Assembly: GCA_964594075.1 (NCBI GenBank)
Contig: CAZQKW010000023.1
Location: 1 to 58,422, forward strand
Reading direction: 5' to 3'
DNA from: CAZQKW01 sp964594075
GTDB taxonomy: Bacteria; Desulfobacterota; WTBG01; CAIYCZ01
DNA length: 58,422 nt
Made by a program: the position numbers and the translations under genes. Each line of letters starts with the position of its first letter. Position 1 is the stretch's first letter. Positions 43,737 through 54,230 of the stretch are shown piece after piece. The notes below the pieces were generated by a model. It was not told the DNA's origin. It was given only the letters and a program-made list of their open reading frames with translations, and ran no database searches.

Positions 43737-44053
43737 CACAGCCTCCGCAGCACACACACAACCTCTGCCAGGGTTGCGGCATTGAACCCCTCGGCCACTT
43801 CTATGCTACAGCCATTCACCACTATCCGCACTGCCGTTGGTGGCTGCTGCACTGCGGTCGGCAGTTGTACCAGCCTGACCGGCACTGCTGCTTTCTTTAA
43901 CCGCTGCCGCCAATAGGCAAAGGTCTTGACATTGAGATTGTGCTGGGTGCAGTAGGCTTCCCGCGTCAATCCGCTTTTACGGCATGCTTTATCATGTGCC
44001 TGCCAGTACTGCCGCTTCTGTTCTGATGCTTTTCTGTGATTTGTTTCTGCCAT
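43736..44053 (-). CDS. tnpA: IS66 accessory protein TnpA
   Basis: 105 residues from the ATG at 44053, with GAGGAGG upstream. It has the helix-turn-helix-like start of IS66 TnpA (KSGLTREAYCTQHNLNVKTF, about 27-46, then YWRQRLKK) and the C-terminal VRIVVNGCSIEVAEGF block. It is thought to bind DNA and control transposition. Translation is coupled to tnpB. Confidence 0.92.
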   Translation of the reverse strand: MAETNHRKASEQKRQYWQAHDKACRKSGLTREAYCTQHNLNVKTFAYWRQRLKKAAVPVRLVQLPTAVQQPPTAVRIVVNGCSIEVAEGFNAATLAEVVCVLRRL

Positions 44054-44171
44054 AGTGAACCTCCTCAATTGTTATTGTTGAGGCTCACTATGCCATGCTA
44101 TGCGGGGGATGTGAAGATGCGGTTTGTGGAGCGCTTACGATCACTCTATTGATAAAAAAAGGGCATTACAG

Positions 44172-44208
44172 AAAAGAAAAAAGCAGGGCCGTTGCTGACC
44201 CTGCTTCT
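44172..44208 (-). terminator. Terminator of the giant secreted-protein operon
   Basis: On the minus strand AGCAGGG (44,199-44,205 complement) pairs with CCCTGCT (44,182-44,188 complement) around a ten-base loop and is followed by TTTTTTCTTTTC. It is a textbook intrinsic terminator 27 bases after the stop of the 3,331-codon frame. Confidence 0.88.
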
Positions 44209-44234
44209 GAGAACTTTAGAATTAAAGCGTTAAA

Positions 44235-47200
44235 TTAACATGGAGTTTCACAAAGTAATTGGCCACATCCACCGCAACCGTTGTTATTTGGATCGTCACA
44301 TACATCACCGATACTATCATTATCTGCATCAAGCTGTTGCGTATTACAAACGTTGGGGCAGTTATCTTGCAAATCGCACCATCCATCACTATCTTCATCA
44401 GCAGAACCATTTCCAACACACATATCGCATACGTCACCAATGCCGTCGCTATCAGTGTCATCCTGGGTCATAATGCATAACCCATTAGAAGAGCAACCTT
44501 CTGCGCATTCCCCATCACTGGTGCAGATAATACCGGGGTTATCTGAACTGGACGAGCAGGTACCAAGATTCGGTCCATTTGGCTTTGCGGGACAGTTATC
44601 TGTATTATCCGGAATACCATCGCTATCAGCATCAACTACTGGAGTAGTTGATGTGCTGGTTGTTGTTGGCATGCACAGCGGATTTGTGGCACAGTCAGGG
44701 TCAGCACAATCTGTAGTCGCATCACAATCATTGTCTTTTCCATCATCACAAATTTCCGGAACCGGCGATCCTATTGTAGCATTACATATAGTACCAAGTT
44801 TGTCTGAAGAGCATTCATAAACTCCTTCCTGTCGGCATTCACCAATTCCATCTGAAAAGCATGGGCTTCCCACATTAAATGTTTCATCAATGGTCCCGTC
44901 GCAGTTGTTATCCAATCCGTCGCATATTTCTATAGTCGGATTATTGTTTCGCTCACAAATACGCTGCCCGCCAGAGCATTCATAAGTTCCCTCCGCGCAA
45001 ACACCTGGCTCTCCTGTGTTGCAGCTCTCAAGTGAAATTCCAGCACAATCAGGATCAGCACAATCGGTTAATCCATCCTGATCATTATCAGTACTATCGT
45101 TACAGAGAACTTCTTTGTCATAATAAATGGTAATAGTTACAGTTGTGCTGTTCATAGCAGTGCTATTATCGTACGCCACTACCGTAATAATATTTTCCCC
45201 TGGATTGAGTGCCAGATTTGCGCTCCAATTAGCCGTACCGCTTCCGGATGCTGTGTCATTGCTTGCTCTATCACCGTTTACTGTAACCTGTTTAATACCA
45301 CTAACACCCTTCCCTGCATCAGTTGCTGTGCCATTAAGGATAATCGAGGCTGTTGTTACGTGTTGCTCATCGGTGTGGCTTACAATGGCAAGCGCCGGGG
45401 GAGTGGTATCGCTTACATCAATCTTTAGGTCCCAGCCACCCACATTGCGCTGATTATTGTCATTGCTGCCTACGGCAACAAGTGTTCCATCAGTTTTTAA
45501 ACCTACGGAATGATAAAAACCAGCAGCTATTTGAATTATATCTACCCAATTTCCTACATCACACTTTCCATCCCCATTGTTACCAGCACTTAAAACAGTT
45601 TTGTTACTTGTTAAACCGAGAGAATGTGTTAAACCACCTGAAACCTGCGTTATGTTAGACCAGGAACCAACATTAAGCTGATTGCTACTATTGTCTCCTG
45701 CCGCAACGACTGTGCCATCTTGTTTTAAACCAAAGGTATAGCTACAGGCAGCTGCTACTTCTTTTATTCCAGACCATCCACTAACATTGCACCTACCATC
45801 CCCCTGATCCCCAACAGCCAAAACCGTATCATTGTGTTTCACGCCCACGATATGCTTGTAGCCAGCTGCTATCTGACGAATTCCTGTCCAACTACTTGAG
45901 TTAGTGCGTTGATTATATGCATCTTCTCCAACTGACACAATGGTTCCATCACTTTTTAAGCCAAAGGTAGATGAGTATCCGGCAGTTACCTGTTGGATGC
46001 CAGCCCATGCTCCAACATTACATTGGTTATAATCATTGCGCCCGACGGCTACGACCGTGCCATCGGCCTTCAACCCAACGGTATGATAAGCACCAGCAGC
46101 GATTTGTTTTATATTCGTCCATCCACTTACATTGCACTGACCGTAATCATAGCTTCCCCCTATCGGACCAGTGCAAACAACCGTACCATTAGTTTTTAAA
46201 CCGACTGTATGGTAAACTCCGGCCACCACTTGCATATTTGTAACAAATAAACAGCCTTCAAATGTGGCACAACTGCTGTCTGCACAGTCAGTTTTACCAT
46301 TACAATCATTGTCCCTTCCGTCGTCACAAATTTCTGCAGCTGGCTCTCCTGGCTCTTCAGCATTGCAAAGGCTTGTCAGTTTATCTACAGAGCAAACCAT
46401 AACTCCTTCCCTGCGGCATTCCCCAAGTCCCTTAAAGCACTGAATGCCTAAATTAAAGCTTTCATCTACTTGGCTATTTCCATTATTGTCTTTGCCATCA
46501 CAAAGCTCCTGCGCGCCAGGGTATATTGTTGCATCATTGTCGTTAAAATCTGTATTATTTGTCACATATCCTATTGGCTGACTGCATACCTTAGTGGAGT
46601 TGTTGGGATCACCATATCCATCACCATCTGCATCGCGGTAATAAGTCTGCCCATCCCCGGGATTGTTATCAATATTGCCATCGCAATTGTTGTCTATACC
46701 GTCGCATATTTCGGCAGCCGGATTATTATTCCGCTCACAAATGCGCTGGCCGCCTGAGCATTTGTGAGTTCCTTCAGCACAAATCCCCAACTCTCCTGTG
46801 TCGCAACTCCCAAGTGAAATTCCTGCACAATCTGTATCTGCACAGTCAGCTAATCCGTCACAGTCATTATCCATTGCATCATTACATGATGCCTCCACTG
46901 ATTCATAATTTGAAAGCATTGAATAATTACAACCCGGCCAACTCAGAAATCCTGTGCAGGTTTCTTGTGAACCAGCACATACGCCTTGCTGATTCGGGCA
47001 GGCCCTCTGTTGCCCCTCAGCACATCCTGTCGTGCATCCCCTCATCTCTTCGTCACACTGTTCACCGGGGCTACAGGGATTCTGGCTGCTTATACACTGG
47101 TCTATCACTTCGTCACAGTGGGTAATTCCATTACAGAAATAACCATCTTCTATGCACGGATCCCCGCTGTGCATGCATTGATCACTATCCTCATCACAAG

Positions 47201-50200
47201 ATTCAGTACCATCACAGAATTGTTCGTTATCAGGGCAGGGGTCACTTCCACTTTGGCATACTCCATTGGTACATATTTCCTGACCATCACAAAATACACC
47301 GTTATCACAGTCAGAATTAATCTGACAGTCATTTACAATTACACTGCAGCATTCATGTATATCTGGGGTTGGGCACCAATCGGACACATCATCTACTAGG
47401 TCCTTGATTGTTATTTTTGGTGTTCCCTCTACTTGCTTGCTGAAATTTAAATGTACAAGATGCCCAGAGGTGCCTTGCACGATTGGACTATTACTAAATC
47501 CACCCACAATTAATGCCCCGTCTGATTCTTTACGTACGTCGAATTTATCAAATCCAGCGGTCATACAATCAGAATTACTAAAACCATTATAGACCAACTC
47601 AGATGCATTATAGGTTACCCTAAACCCTAGTGAATTCATAGCCCTTGGAATATTATTCAGCTTAACTGTATAGGTACCATTAAGTTCACCGATAGAGATA
47701 ATTCCTGGGCACTGCTGGCCAACGGTTATATACACACTTGTTTTTGCCTCGTTTCCGTTAGAATCAGTTGCAGTAAGAGTAATTTCCTGGGTTCCGTCAG
47801 GGAGACTATTTACTGTTAATGCTTTGCCAGTACCTAATGTTCCAGCAAGGCTTGATGACCACGCAAGGGAACTGTCACCCAAAATACCATCCTCTGGATC
47901 TATTGCAGTACCGTTAAAGGTGATCGCACTGCCTGTAGAATAGGTTGTGCCTTGGATAGGGCTGTTAATTTTTACACTGGGAGATTTGTCTGGCCCAGCG
48001 CAGCAGCCAAAAACATCCTGACCCGGGCACCAGCCAGAGATATCGTCTTGTGGTTCTTCAATTCGTATTTGTGGTTCACTTTGGACCTTTCTAGTAAAAT
48101 TTAATATAATAACATGACCCGTTGCGCCTTGCTGAATGGGAGAGGTAGTAAATCCCCCTAAACTAATAGTCCCCTCTGATATATGCTGAACCAACAACAT
48201 GGTAAAATTAGAAGTGAGACATCCATTTGTGCTGAATCCATTATATGCAAGTTCTGTTTCGTCAAACTTCACTCTAAAACCTAAAGAATCAATGGCCTTG
48301 GGTATATCATTAACCGATATAGTGTAGTCATATGTGGATTCTTGGATTAGTTGAGTGGTGGTTGTTGAAGATTCCTGAATAGATGTCGTTGTCATGCCAA
48401 AATTTATAAGTGCCTGAATGTCTGTTTGTGTTAGGGCTCTACTATACAAGTGCACTTCATCTATTTGTCCATTAAAACAATAAGCAACGTCACGAGTGTC
48501 ACTGCTGATCCTCAAAATAGATCCGTTTGTTACATCTCTTATAGTCTGGGGCTGAGCAGAGGGTGTATCCAAATTACCATCAATATAGATTTTCAGTGTC
48601 CCATCAATCTCTCTAACTCCTGCCACATGATGCCACTGTCCATCATTAATCGTAGTATTACTGGTTATGTAACTGGAACTGTCACTTTGGGTTGTGTAAA
48701 AACTAACTTTGCCGTCAATAGTCCTAAATTGATAACCAGTTTCTGGTTGATATTTCATCACGATCATCTGTAAGCCGCTATAGGTAGTTTTTATAAACGC
48801 AGCTATGGTAAATGGACTTGTTCCTAAATCCAAGTTTGCCCCACTTGTTTGAACATAGCTATTGCTTCCACTAAAACTCAAAGCTTTACCCCATGTTCCA
48901 TGATCAACCCTTGTGGCACCATAAATAGTCCCATCATAGTTGTTGACTGAACTATCTTCTGCAACAGCACCACTTTCTTCGTTAAAACTCCAATAACTTA
49001 TAAGTCCTTGCTCGCCTTGGTTTATAGAAGTTGTGGTTGTGGATATTACTGTGGTCGATGTGATTTGTGATACATTCACTGAGATCGAGAAAATATGCGG
49101 ACAATTCTGGCATGCAGCATGCACTTCATCGCATACCTGACCTGCTGTACATGGACTACCACTACCTATGCACTGCCCTGCGTGACAAGAATCTGTTGCG
49201 GTGCAAAATTGTCCGTCATCGCATGAAGTGCCATCTTGTTTAGGTTGAGTTCCACATTCACCAGTAACTAGGTTGCATTCCCCCACATTACACTGATCAT
49301 TAAGGCTGCTGCAGTCCTTCAATGTGCCAACGCATATTCCTCCTCTGCACGTGTCTCCTAAGGTGCAGGCATTATTATCACTGCAGCTCTGATTATTGCA
49401 GTCGGGATCAGCACAGTCTGTCAAACCGTTTCCGTCATTATCAATGCCATCATTGCATACGCTTTCATATGAACCGCATCCCTCATCAACCTGCCCATAG
49501 CCAGGATCACCCGGGCACTGATTGTCTTTTCCGTCGCAGAGCTCTGGGGCACCCGGATGGATAGTTGGGTCAGTATCGTTGCAGTCGCCATTACACGTCG
49601 TGACATCATCCCCATCATCGTCAATTCCCTGGCATTCCGGATCTGCGCAGTCTGTTAAATCGTCACCATCATTATCTATTCCATCATTACAGATTTCAAA
49701 GGTCTGTGTTGCAGAAGTGGCAAATGCCCAGACATCTCCCCTGGTTGTTGCACCCGTATTAACTGAATCAATCCTCCAATAGTAATTACCAACCTGAAGC
49801 AGTGTTGGATTATAGTATGTTTGACTCTGTGTTCCTTTAAATATACCCGCTGATATTCTTGAGGCGTTTTCCACCTCTGCCCGATCAGTTCCCAAATAAA
49901 CATCATATGCTTCTGCACCATCTGCGTCGCTCCAATTAAGGCTCGGTGCAACAGACGCATCGGTTGTTCCGTCAGCTGGTAATGGATCTGTGACTTTCGC
50001 AGGCGACCCACTTTGAATAGGAACAGATTGTTCTCCTGATTCAAACATGTTACCTGCATTATCAAAAATTCTTATTTTAAACTGTAAGGGCTCATTTCTA
50101 TATTGGGACCAATCAATTCCGCTAACATCATAAACCCATCTGCTTCCCGATCCATGAGCCATATCCATGAATATGCCGTAGGCACTGGTACCTACCCGAT

Positions 50201-53200
50201 AGCTTATCTGCGGGGTACGGCCTGTTATCCCACTACCGCCGCCATCGTACACATCGATAAGTACTCGCAATGCCCCCTGATAAGTATATGTCAATGATTG
50301 AGGAACGGTCATGATGTTATAAATAAGCGGTGGGGTGCCATCATAGTAAATATTTGCAGAGGCTGATTGCGTATGGTTTTTATTATCTGCGCCGTCAACA
50401 AGCCATACATATATTGTCGTGGCACCCTTAATGGGTGAATTTACAGTAAATGGCCTTTCAGTGGTATATTTACCATCGGTATCAGAAATTGGCGCACTTC
50501 CTATCTTATAATATGCACCTTTAACACCTGAAGGGTCATAGGGATTATCCCAGTCTATGGTAAAACTGTTTGTGCTTGACCAGCCGCTCGGGGATACGGT
50601 CAGATTTACTGGAACATCAGGTGACGCTGTATCCGGAGGGATAAAGATAATGCTGTCAGAACAAATATCAGACCAGTTACCTGCTGCATCCTTAAATTTT
50701 GCATAGACTGTCTTTAATCCCTCGCCATCTGACAGTTCCCAAGCTTTGTTGGTTTTGTAAGGCTCGGGATCAGACCATGTTACACCGTTATTGCTAAATA
50801 TCATGGCTGAACCCGCACCCATGCCGTGCTCAGCATCTTCTGCGTTGAGTGTCAGAGTAACTGTTCTGTTATCTGTTGTTAATTCATCATTATTTATTAT
50901 TATCTCTCCTACCGGCGGATTGGTCTCATTTTCAGGGAACTCATAAATCACGACGAGCCTGTTGCATTCCGGCCATGTTGCTGTTCCGATATATGTATAG
51001 TACCCCGTAGGGGGATAAGGATTTGGCATAATCAGGAGACCCTTGTTGGGTACTGTTCCTTCATACCACCCCTTTACCAGGTCTGTCATGGGGAAGGAGT
51101 GATACCAGAGATTATCAATATTTTTTGTAAAGATGGGTGTGGGATTGTAAGATGGCACATTATTCCAGGTGATAACATTTTCATCCCAGTCACCTGTTAC
51201 CTGATATGCGCTTAGTGACATCGGTGTGGAATTGATTGACCGTGTAGTGACATACGCCTCAAACCGCGCTTCGGTAATTTCTATTCCCTGTGGCAATCCG
51301 GACAGATCATACTGCACATATGCTTTGCAGTTTCCCTCCTGCGTCAGTGTTCCGGTAATCAGATTATGACCGTCAAACGTATCTTTATAGTTTGTATTCG
51401 GATTGCTGGAGGATACAAATCCATCCTGTACCGGACAGGGGTCATATACAATGCCCTTAGTGAGAATTGTTTCAACTATTGTTGTGCTACCATTATGGAC
51501 TATAAAATAGTTGCGCTGATGATTATTTATGCCCCAGTCCACATAACCGTCCATTCTTAGTCCAACATAGTGTCTGCCAGTGCTGACTGCTGCATTATAT
51601 GGAGTCCGCAAGCCGGTATCGGTTCCGTCAATAAATATGTTTGCTCCCTCTGGCTCAGAATTGATTGAAAGATATCCTGTACCCGGCACGGTATATTGGA
51701 TAAGTAGTTCTGGGGGGTTAGATGATTCCTTGCTGCTAAATGTCGTGGTAAAGACCCCATCATCGTCCGCATTAATGGCAAAGCCATAGTTTGGAGCAGT
51801 GCCAGTTGTATTAAACCATTTCTGCGCAAGATCTGTGACATCTATTTCCCACCATCCAGTATCAAAAAAAGACTTGTTATCTGAGGGGGAGGTTGAGTAA
51901 AGGGGCCTATTATACCAGTTTATTGACCCTTCACCCCAGTCGTTGCTACTGGCAAGATAAACGTTGGCCCACACTTTTGGCAGGGAACCCTTGCTGGTGC
52001 AATATAACCTGAGGGTTGCCTTTTCTAAATTTACCCCTGCAGGAATTGGTGAAGTATCGAATTTTATATATGTTAAAATTGGGTTGTACGGATCACCACC
52101 GTCAGGATATTGGTCGGTATAACCGATTGCAAGAGTTGCATCACTGCCATAATTACTTTCAGGATATTTACAGTACACTCTGGCATCATCCATCACTGGA
52201 AGCTTTATTATCGTTGCCTGGGTAATGGTGAAAGAATAAGTATCCTGGGGCATGGCATGCGGTGTAGGCGCCCGGTCTGAGGCATTAATAGTGACATTTA
52301 TTTCCTGGTTATACGCATAGGTCTGGCCTTGTGGGAGAGTGTAAACAAGTCTGTATGATTTTGAGTTTCCGGTTATCTCCGGTTTTACCACCTGGCCTTC
52401 CACAGTCATAACAATAGTATTGACGTTTACACCTTCCCCATCATCCATGACATAAACTTCTATTTTCGTATCTAATGGAGCATTGTTACTTCCCTTTGCC
52501 GGAATATGCCCGGTGGTATATGGAGGTGAGTTATCTGTTATGGTGACGGTCCCGCCTGCGACTTCTTGAGACCACGTCCCCTCGTCATCCTTTACTATCA
52601 GATATATGGTATTTGTACCAACCGGCAGATCAGTAACATTCGCAACCGGTGAAGTTGTATCAAAGCTCCAGCCTGTATTTGTTCTCCAGTGGTAGCTGAC
52701 AATAGATTTGCCACCTTCATCATGGTCAGTTCCTGAACCTGTTAGGGCAACCGTATGCCCAGCATCTGCAGTAAGAGGACTTATGGATATAATTTGTGCA
52801 GTGGGTGCAGTATCATTGACAACGAGTGTCTGTGCAGTTTCTCGTGACCAGGATCCCTCATCGTCTTTTACTTTGAAGCAAATTATATGCTCGCCGACGC
52901 TCATCTGATAAGCAAGCTTGGTAAATGTTGCCATCGTAGCGAGGTTTCCGTCGAGGCTCGAACGCCAGTTATACGCTACTATTGAATCGCCACCTTCATC
53001 ATTATCTATCCCTGCACTACTAAAGGAAATGATATCAACGCCGGGTGTTGCAGGGTTTGGGGTTATGGAAGTGATAGTGGGGGTGGGGAGTTCGTTGAAA
53101 ATATAGTTTACGGTTACTGGAATAGCTTTCGGACTGCCTGCAGCGCCGTCGGCCGTTACAGTGATCGTCGCATTATATAAGCCTTCTCCGGAGATATTTG

Positions 53201-54230
53201 CAGGGTCAATTTCAACCATAAACATCCCATTTCCTGAACCGGATGCCGGTGTTATAGCCAGCCACGGCTCACCGCTGGTTGAAACCGTCCAGTTAAAATC
53301 ACCCCCGCCAGTATTGATAACATCAATAAATTGCGGGTCTGGTGTACCACCCAAAGTGGAGGCGACAACATTTATACTTCCCGGAGATACTTGTAGAACG
53401 GGCGGTGCAATTACATCAAATGGTCCATAATAACTGGTATTGTTAGATTCATCAGTTTCTCCTACTGTATTATCCCAGTCCGCTTTTGAGACGAAATATT
53501 TTATGCCGACATCCTCAGATTTAAATGTGTAACTGAACTCTTCCTTAGAATTCTGCCCGCCCAGAAGTATCCTGACAGAATCACCCCCTATTTTCTTAGC
53601 AGCCTCTAAATTATCGGGAGCATCGGCGAGATAATGGCCTGTTTCTGTTGCATTTGCTCCGCCATCCTCCCTGTTGCTCACGACAGTTTTCCAGTTAATA
53701 GTCTGCCCCACATAAAATGGCGAAGAAACCGGCGGGTCAGGCTGTGGTGTTGAAATAATAAGGTCTGGCGTACCTTCAAGAACTTCAATTTCAAGCACCG
53801 GATTATAGGAACCTTCTTTGCTTGAAAAACTGACCCAACTGCTATTACCTATTTCATACTGTCGCACGACCAGACCGTAGTTTGGATACCATCCCATGTT
53901 CCACTGTTTTACCATGGAAGTCACATCCCAGGTAATCCAGCTATTTTCATTAGTACCTCTAATCGTAACAGGTGAGCCCGCATCCGTATAAACAGGCCTT
54001 GTTCCATAGGTAATGGTTGATTCATTCCAGTTTGATAGCACGCGACCCGGTATTACTTTTACATAGTCAAGACCATCTACCCAAACATTATTACAATACA
54101 GCTTTAAATAAGCCTTATAGACTGTTTTTCCGGTAATGCTTGAAAGATTAAATTTTAAATAGCTCTCCCTTGTTCTGTTCAGACCGACACGTAAAACATC
54201 AGGGTCTTCAACGCCAAATGCTCTTCCCAC
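44235..54230 (-). CDS. Giant multidomain secreted protein with cohesin-like modules (3' part of a split gene)
   Basis: 3,331 residues from an internal GTG without binding site; the true start is probably in the 709-codon frame upstream. Domains in order: DNRLRE (1-152), CARDB-like (153-280), BACON (280-380), two PKD-like (385-560), Ig-like, DNRLRE (675-848), PEGA (848-895), DNRLRE (925-1100), Ig-like, FN3 (about 1412-1505), MopE-type (ICNDGIDNDGDD; 1510-1610) and EGF-like Cys-rich (1612-1703). Then come a Thr linker, LamG (1742-1945), cohesin-like 1 (1965-2078), Ig-like, cohesin-like 2 (2175-2298), Cys-rich (2300-2420), MopE (2447-2657), seven RCC1 repeats (2660-2935), Ig-like, MopE (3037-3183), and TSP type-3 Ca2+ repeats (3197-3331). 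The mix of glycan, Ca2+ and protein-binding modules points to a cell-surface scaffold. No C-terminal anchor is seen. Confidence 0.85.
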   Translation of the reverse strand: MGRAFGVEDPDVLRVGLNRTRESYLKFNLSSITGKTVYKAYLKLYCNNVWVDGLDYVKVIPGRVLSNWNESTITYGTRPVYTDAGSPVTIRGTNENSWITWDVTSMVKQWNMGWYPNYGLVVRQYEIGNSSWVSFSSKEGSYNPVLEIEVLEGTPDLIISTPQPDPPVSSPFYVGQTINWKTVVSNREDGGANATETGHYLADAPDNLEAAKKIGGDSVRILLGGQNSKEEFSYTFKSEDVGIKYFVSKADWDNTVGETDESNNTSYYGPFDVIAPPVLQVSPGSINVVASTLGGTPDPQFIDVINTGGGDFNWTVSTSGEPWLAITPASGSGNGMFMVEIDPANISGEGLYNATITVTADGAAGSPKAIPVTVNYIFNELPTPTITSITPNPATPGVDIISFSSAGIDNDEGGDSIVAYNWRSSLDGNLATMATFTKLAYQMSVGEHIICFKVKDDEGSWSRETAQTLVVNDTAPTAQIISISPLTADAGHTVALTGSGTDHDEGGKSIVSYHWRTNTGWSFDTTSPVANVTDLPVGTNTIYLIVKDDEGTWSQEVAGGTVTITDNSPPYTTGHIPAKGSNNAPLDTKIEVYVMDDGEGVNVNTIVMTVEGQVVKPEITGNSKSYRLVYTLPQGQTYAYNQEINVTINASDRAPTPHAMPQDTYSFTITQATIIKLPVMDDARVYCKYPESNYGSDATLAIGYTDQYPDGGDPYNPILTYIKFDTSPIPAGVNLEKATLRLYCTSKGSLPKVWANVYLASSNDWGEGSINWYNRPLYSTSPSDNKSFFDTGWWEIDVTDLAQKWFNTTGTAPNYGFAINADDDGVFTTTFSSKESSNPPELLIQYTVPGTGYLSINSEPEGANIFIDGTDTGLRTPYNAAVSTGRHYVGLRMDGYVDWGINNHQRNYFIVHNGSTTIVETILTKGIVYDPCPVQDGFVSSSNPNTNYKDTFDGHNLITGTLTQEGNCKAYVQYDLSGLPQGIEITEARFEAYVTTRSINSTPMSLSAYQVTGDWDENVITWNNVPSYNPTPIFTKNIDNLWYHSFPMTDLVKGWYEGTVPNKGLLIMPNPYPPTGYYTYIGTATWPECNRLVVIYEFPENETNPPVGEIIINNDELTTDNRTVTLTLNAEDAEHGMGAGSAMIFSNNGVTWSDPEPYKTNKAWELSDGEGLKTVYAKFKDAAGNWSDICSDSIIFIPPDTASPDVPVNLTVSPSGWSSTNSFTIDWDNPYDPSGVKGAYYKIGSAPISDTDGKYTTERPFTVNSPIKGATTIYVWLVDGADNKNHTQSASANIYYDGTPPLIYNIMTVPQSLTYTYQGALRVLIDVYDGGGSGITGRTPQISYRVGTSAYGIFMDMAHGSGSRWVYDVSGIDWSQYRNEPLQFKIRIFDNAGNMFESGEQSVPIQSGSPAKVTDPLPADGTTDASVAPSLNWSDADGAEAYDVYLGTDRAEVENASRISAGIFKGTQSQTYYNPTLLQVGNYYWRIDSVNTGATTRGDVWAFATSATQTFEICNDGIDNDGDDLTDCADPECQGIDDDGDDVTTCNGDCNDTDPTIHPGAPELCDGKDNQCPGDPGYGQVDEGCGSYESVCNDGIDNDGNGLTDCADPDCNNQSCSDNNACTLGDTCRGGICVGTLKDCSSLNDQCNVGECNLVTGECGTQPKQDGTSCDDGQFCTATDSCHAGQCIGSGSPCTAGQVCDEVHAACQNCPHIFSISVNVSQITSTTVISTTTTSINQGEQGLISYWSFNEESGAVAEDSSVNNYDGTIYGATRVDHGTWGKALSFSGSNSYVQTSGANLDLGTSPFTIAAFIKTTYSGLQMIVMKYQPETGYQFRTIDGKVSFYTTQSDSSSYITSNTTINDGQWHHVAGVREIDGTLKIYIDGNLDTPSAQPQTIRDVTNGSILRISSDTRDVAYCFNGQIDEVHLYSRALTQTDIQALINFGMTTTSIQESSTTTTQLIQESTYDYTISVNDIPKAIDSLGFRVKFDETELAYNGFSTNGCLTSNFTMLLVQHISEGTISLGGFTTSPIQQGATGHVIILNFTRKVQSEPQIRIEEPQDDISGWCPGQDVFGCCAGPDKSPSVKINSPIQGTTYSTGSAITFNGTAIDPEDGILGDSSLAWSSSLAGTLGTGKALTVNSLPDGTQEITLTATDSNGNEAKTSVYITVGQQCPGIISIGELNGTYTVKLNNIPRAMNSLGFRVTYNASELVYNGFSNSDCMTAGFDKFDVRKESDGALIVGGFSNSPIVQGTSGHLVHLNFSKQVEGTPKITIKDLVDDVSDWCPTPDIHECCSVIVNDCQINSDCDNGVFCDGQEICTNGVCQSGSDPCPDNEQFCDGTESCDEDSDQCMHSGDPCIEDGYFCNGITHCDEVIDQCISSQNPCSPGEQCDEEMRGCTTGCAEGQQRACPNQQGVCAGSQETCTGFLSWPGCNYSMLSNYESVEASCNDAMDNDCDGLADCADTDCAGISLGSCDTGELGICAEGTHKCSGGQRICERNNNPAAEICDGIDNNCDGNIDNNPGDGQTYYRDADGDGYGDPNNSTKVCSQPIGYVTNNTDFNDNDATIYPGAQELCDGKDNNGNSQVDESFNLGIQCFKGLGECRREGVMVCSVDKLTSLCNAEEPGEPAAEICDDGRDNDCNGKTDCADSSCATFEGCLFVTNMQVVAGVYHTVGLKTNGTVVCTGPIGGSYDYGQCNVSGWTNIKQIAAGAYHTVGLKADGTVVAVGRNDYNQCNVGAWAGIQQVTAGYSSTFGLKSDGTIVSVGEDAYNQRTNSSSWTGIRQIAAGYKHIVGVKHNDTVLAVGDQGDGRCNVSGWSGIKEVAAACSYTFGLKQDGTVVAAGDNSSNQLNVGSWSNITQVSGGLTHSLGLTSNKTVLSAGNNGDGKCDVGNWVDIIQIAAGFYHSVGLKTDGTLVAVGSNDNNQRNVGGWDLKIDVSDTTPPALAIVSHTDEQHVTTASIILNGTATDAGKGVSGIKQVTVNGDRASNDTASGSGTANWSANLALNPGENIITVVAYDNSTAMNSTTVTITIYYDKEVLCNDSTDNDQDGLTDCADPDCAGISLESCNTGEPGVCAEGTYECSGGQRICERNNNPTIEICDGLDNNCDGTIDETFNVGSPCFSDGIGECRQEGVYECSSDKLGTICNATIGSPVPEICDDGKDNDCDATTDCADPDCATNPLCMPTTTSTSTTPVVDADSDGIPDNTDNCPAKPNGPNLGTCSSSSDNPGIICTSDGECAEGCSSNGLCIMTQDDTDSDGIGDVCDMCVGNGSADEDSDGWCDLQDNCPNVCNTQQLDADNDSIGDVCDDPNNNGCGGCGQLLCETPC

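Larger units (their letters stand above)
41732..44138 (-). mobile_element. IS66-family insertion sequence
   Basis: Three genes tnpA, tnpB and tnpC in that order and all open identify an IS66-family element. The right end is marked by GTAAGCGCTCC read inward from 44,138, matching the IS66 terminal repeat start GTAAGCG. The left end is less sure: GTAAACTGCC at 41,598 is a weak candidate, and the flanking eight bases (GTTCACAG and GATCACTC) do not match as a target duplication. It lies beyond the terminator of the giant secreted-protein gene, so it does not disrupt it. Confidence 0.85.

Noticed and set aside
54179..54230. GTG at 54,230 as the genuine start of a separate 3,331-residue protein
   Set aside because: No ribosome binding site or signal peptide; it begins in the middle of a DNRLRE domain whose first strand is encoded just upstream in the same frame.
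44240..54230. Many plus-strand frames of 60-180 codons across the giant gene
   Set aside because: They are antisense shadows of the repetitive Cys/Asp/Gly-rich and Thr-rich coding sequence, without binding sites or families.
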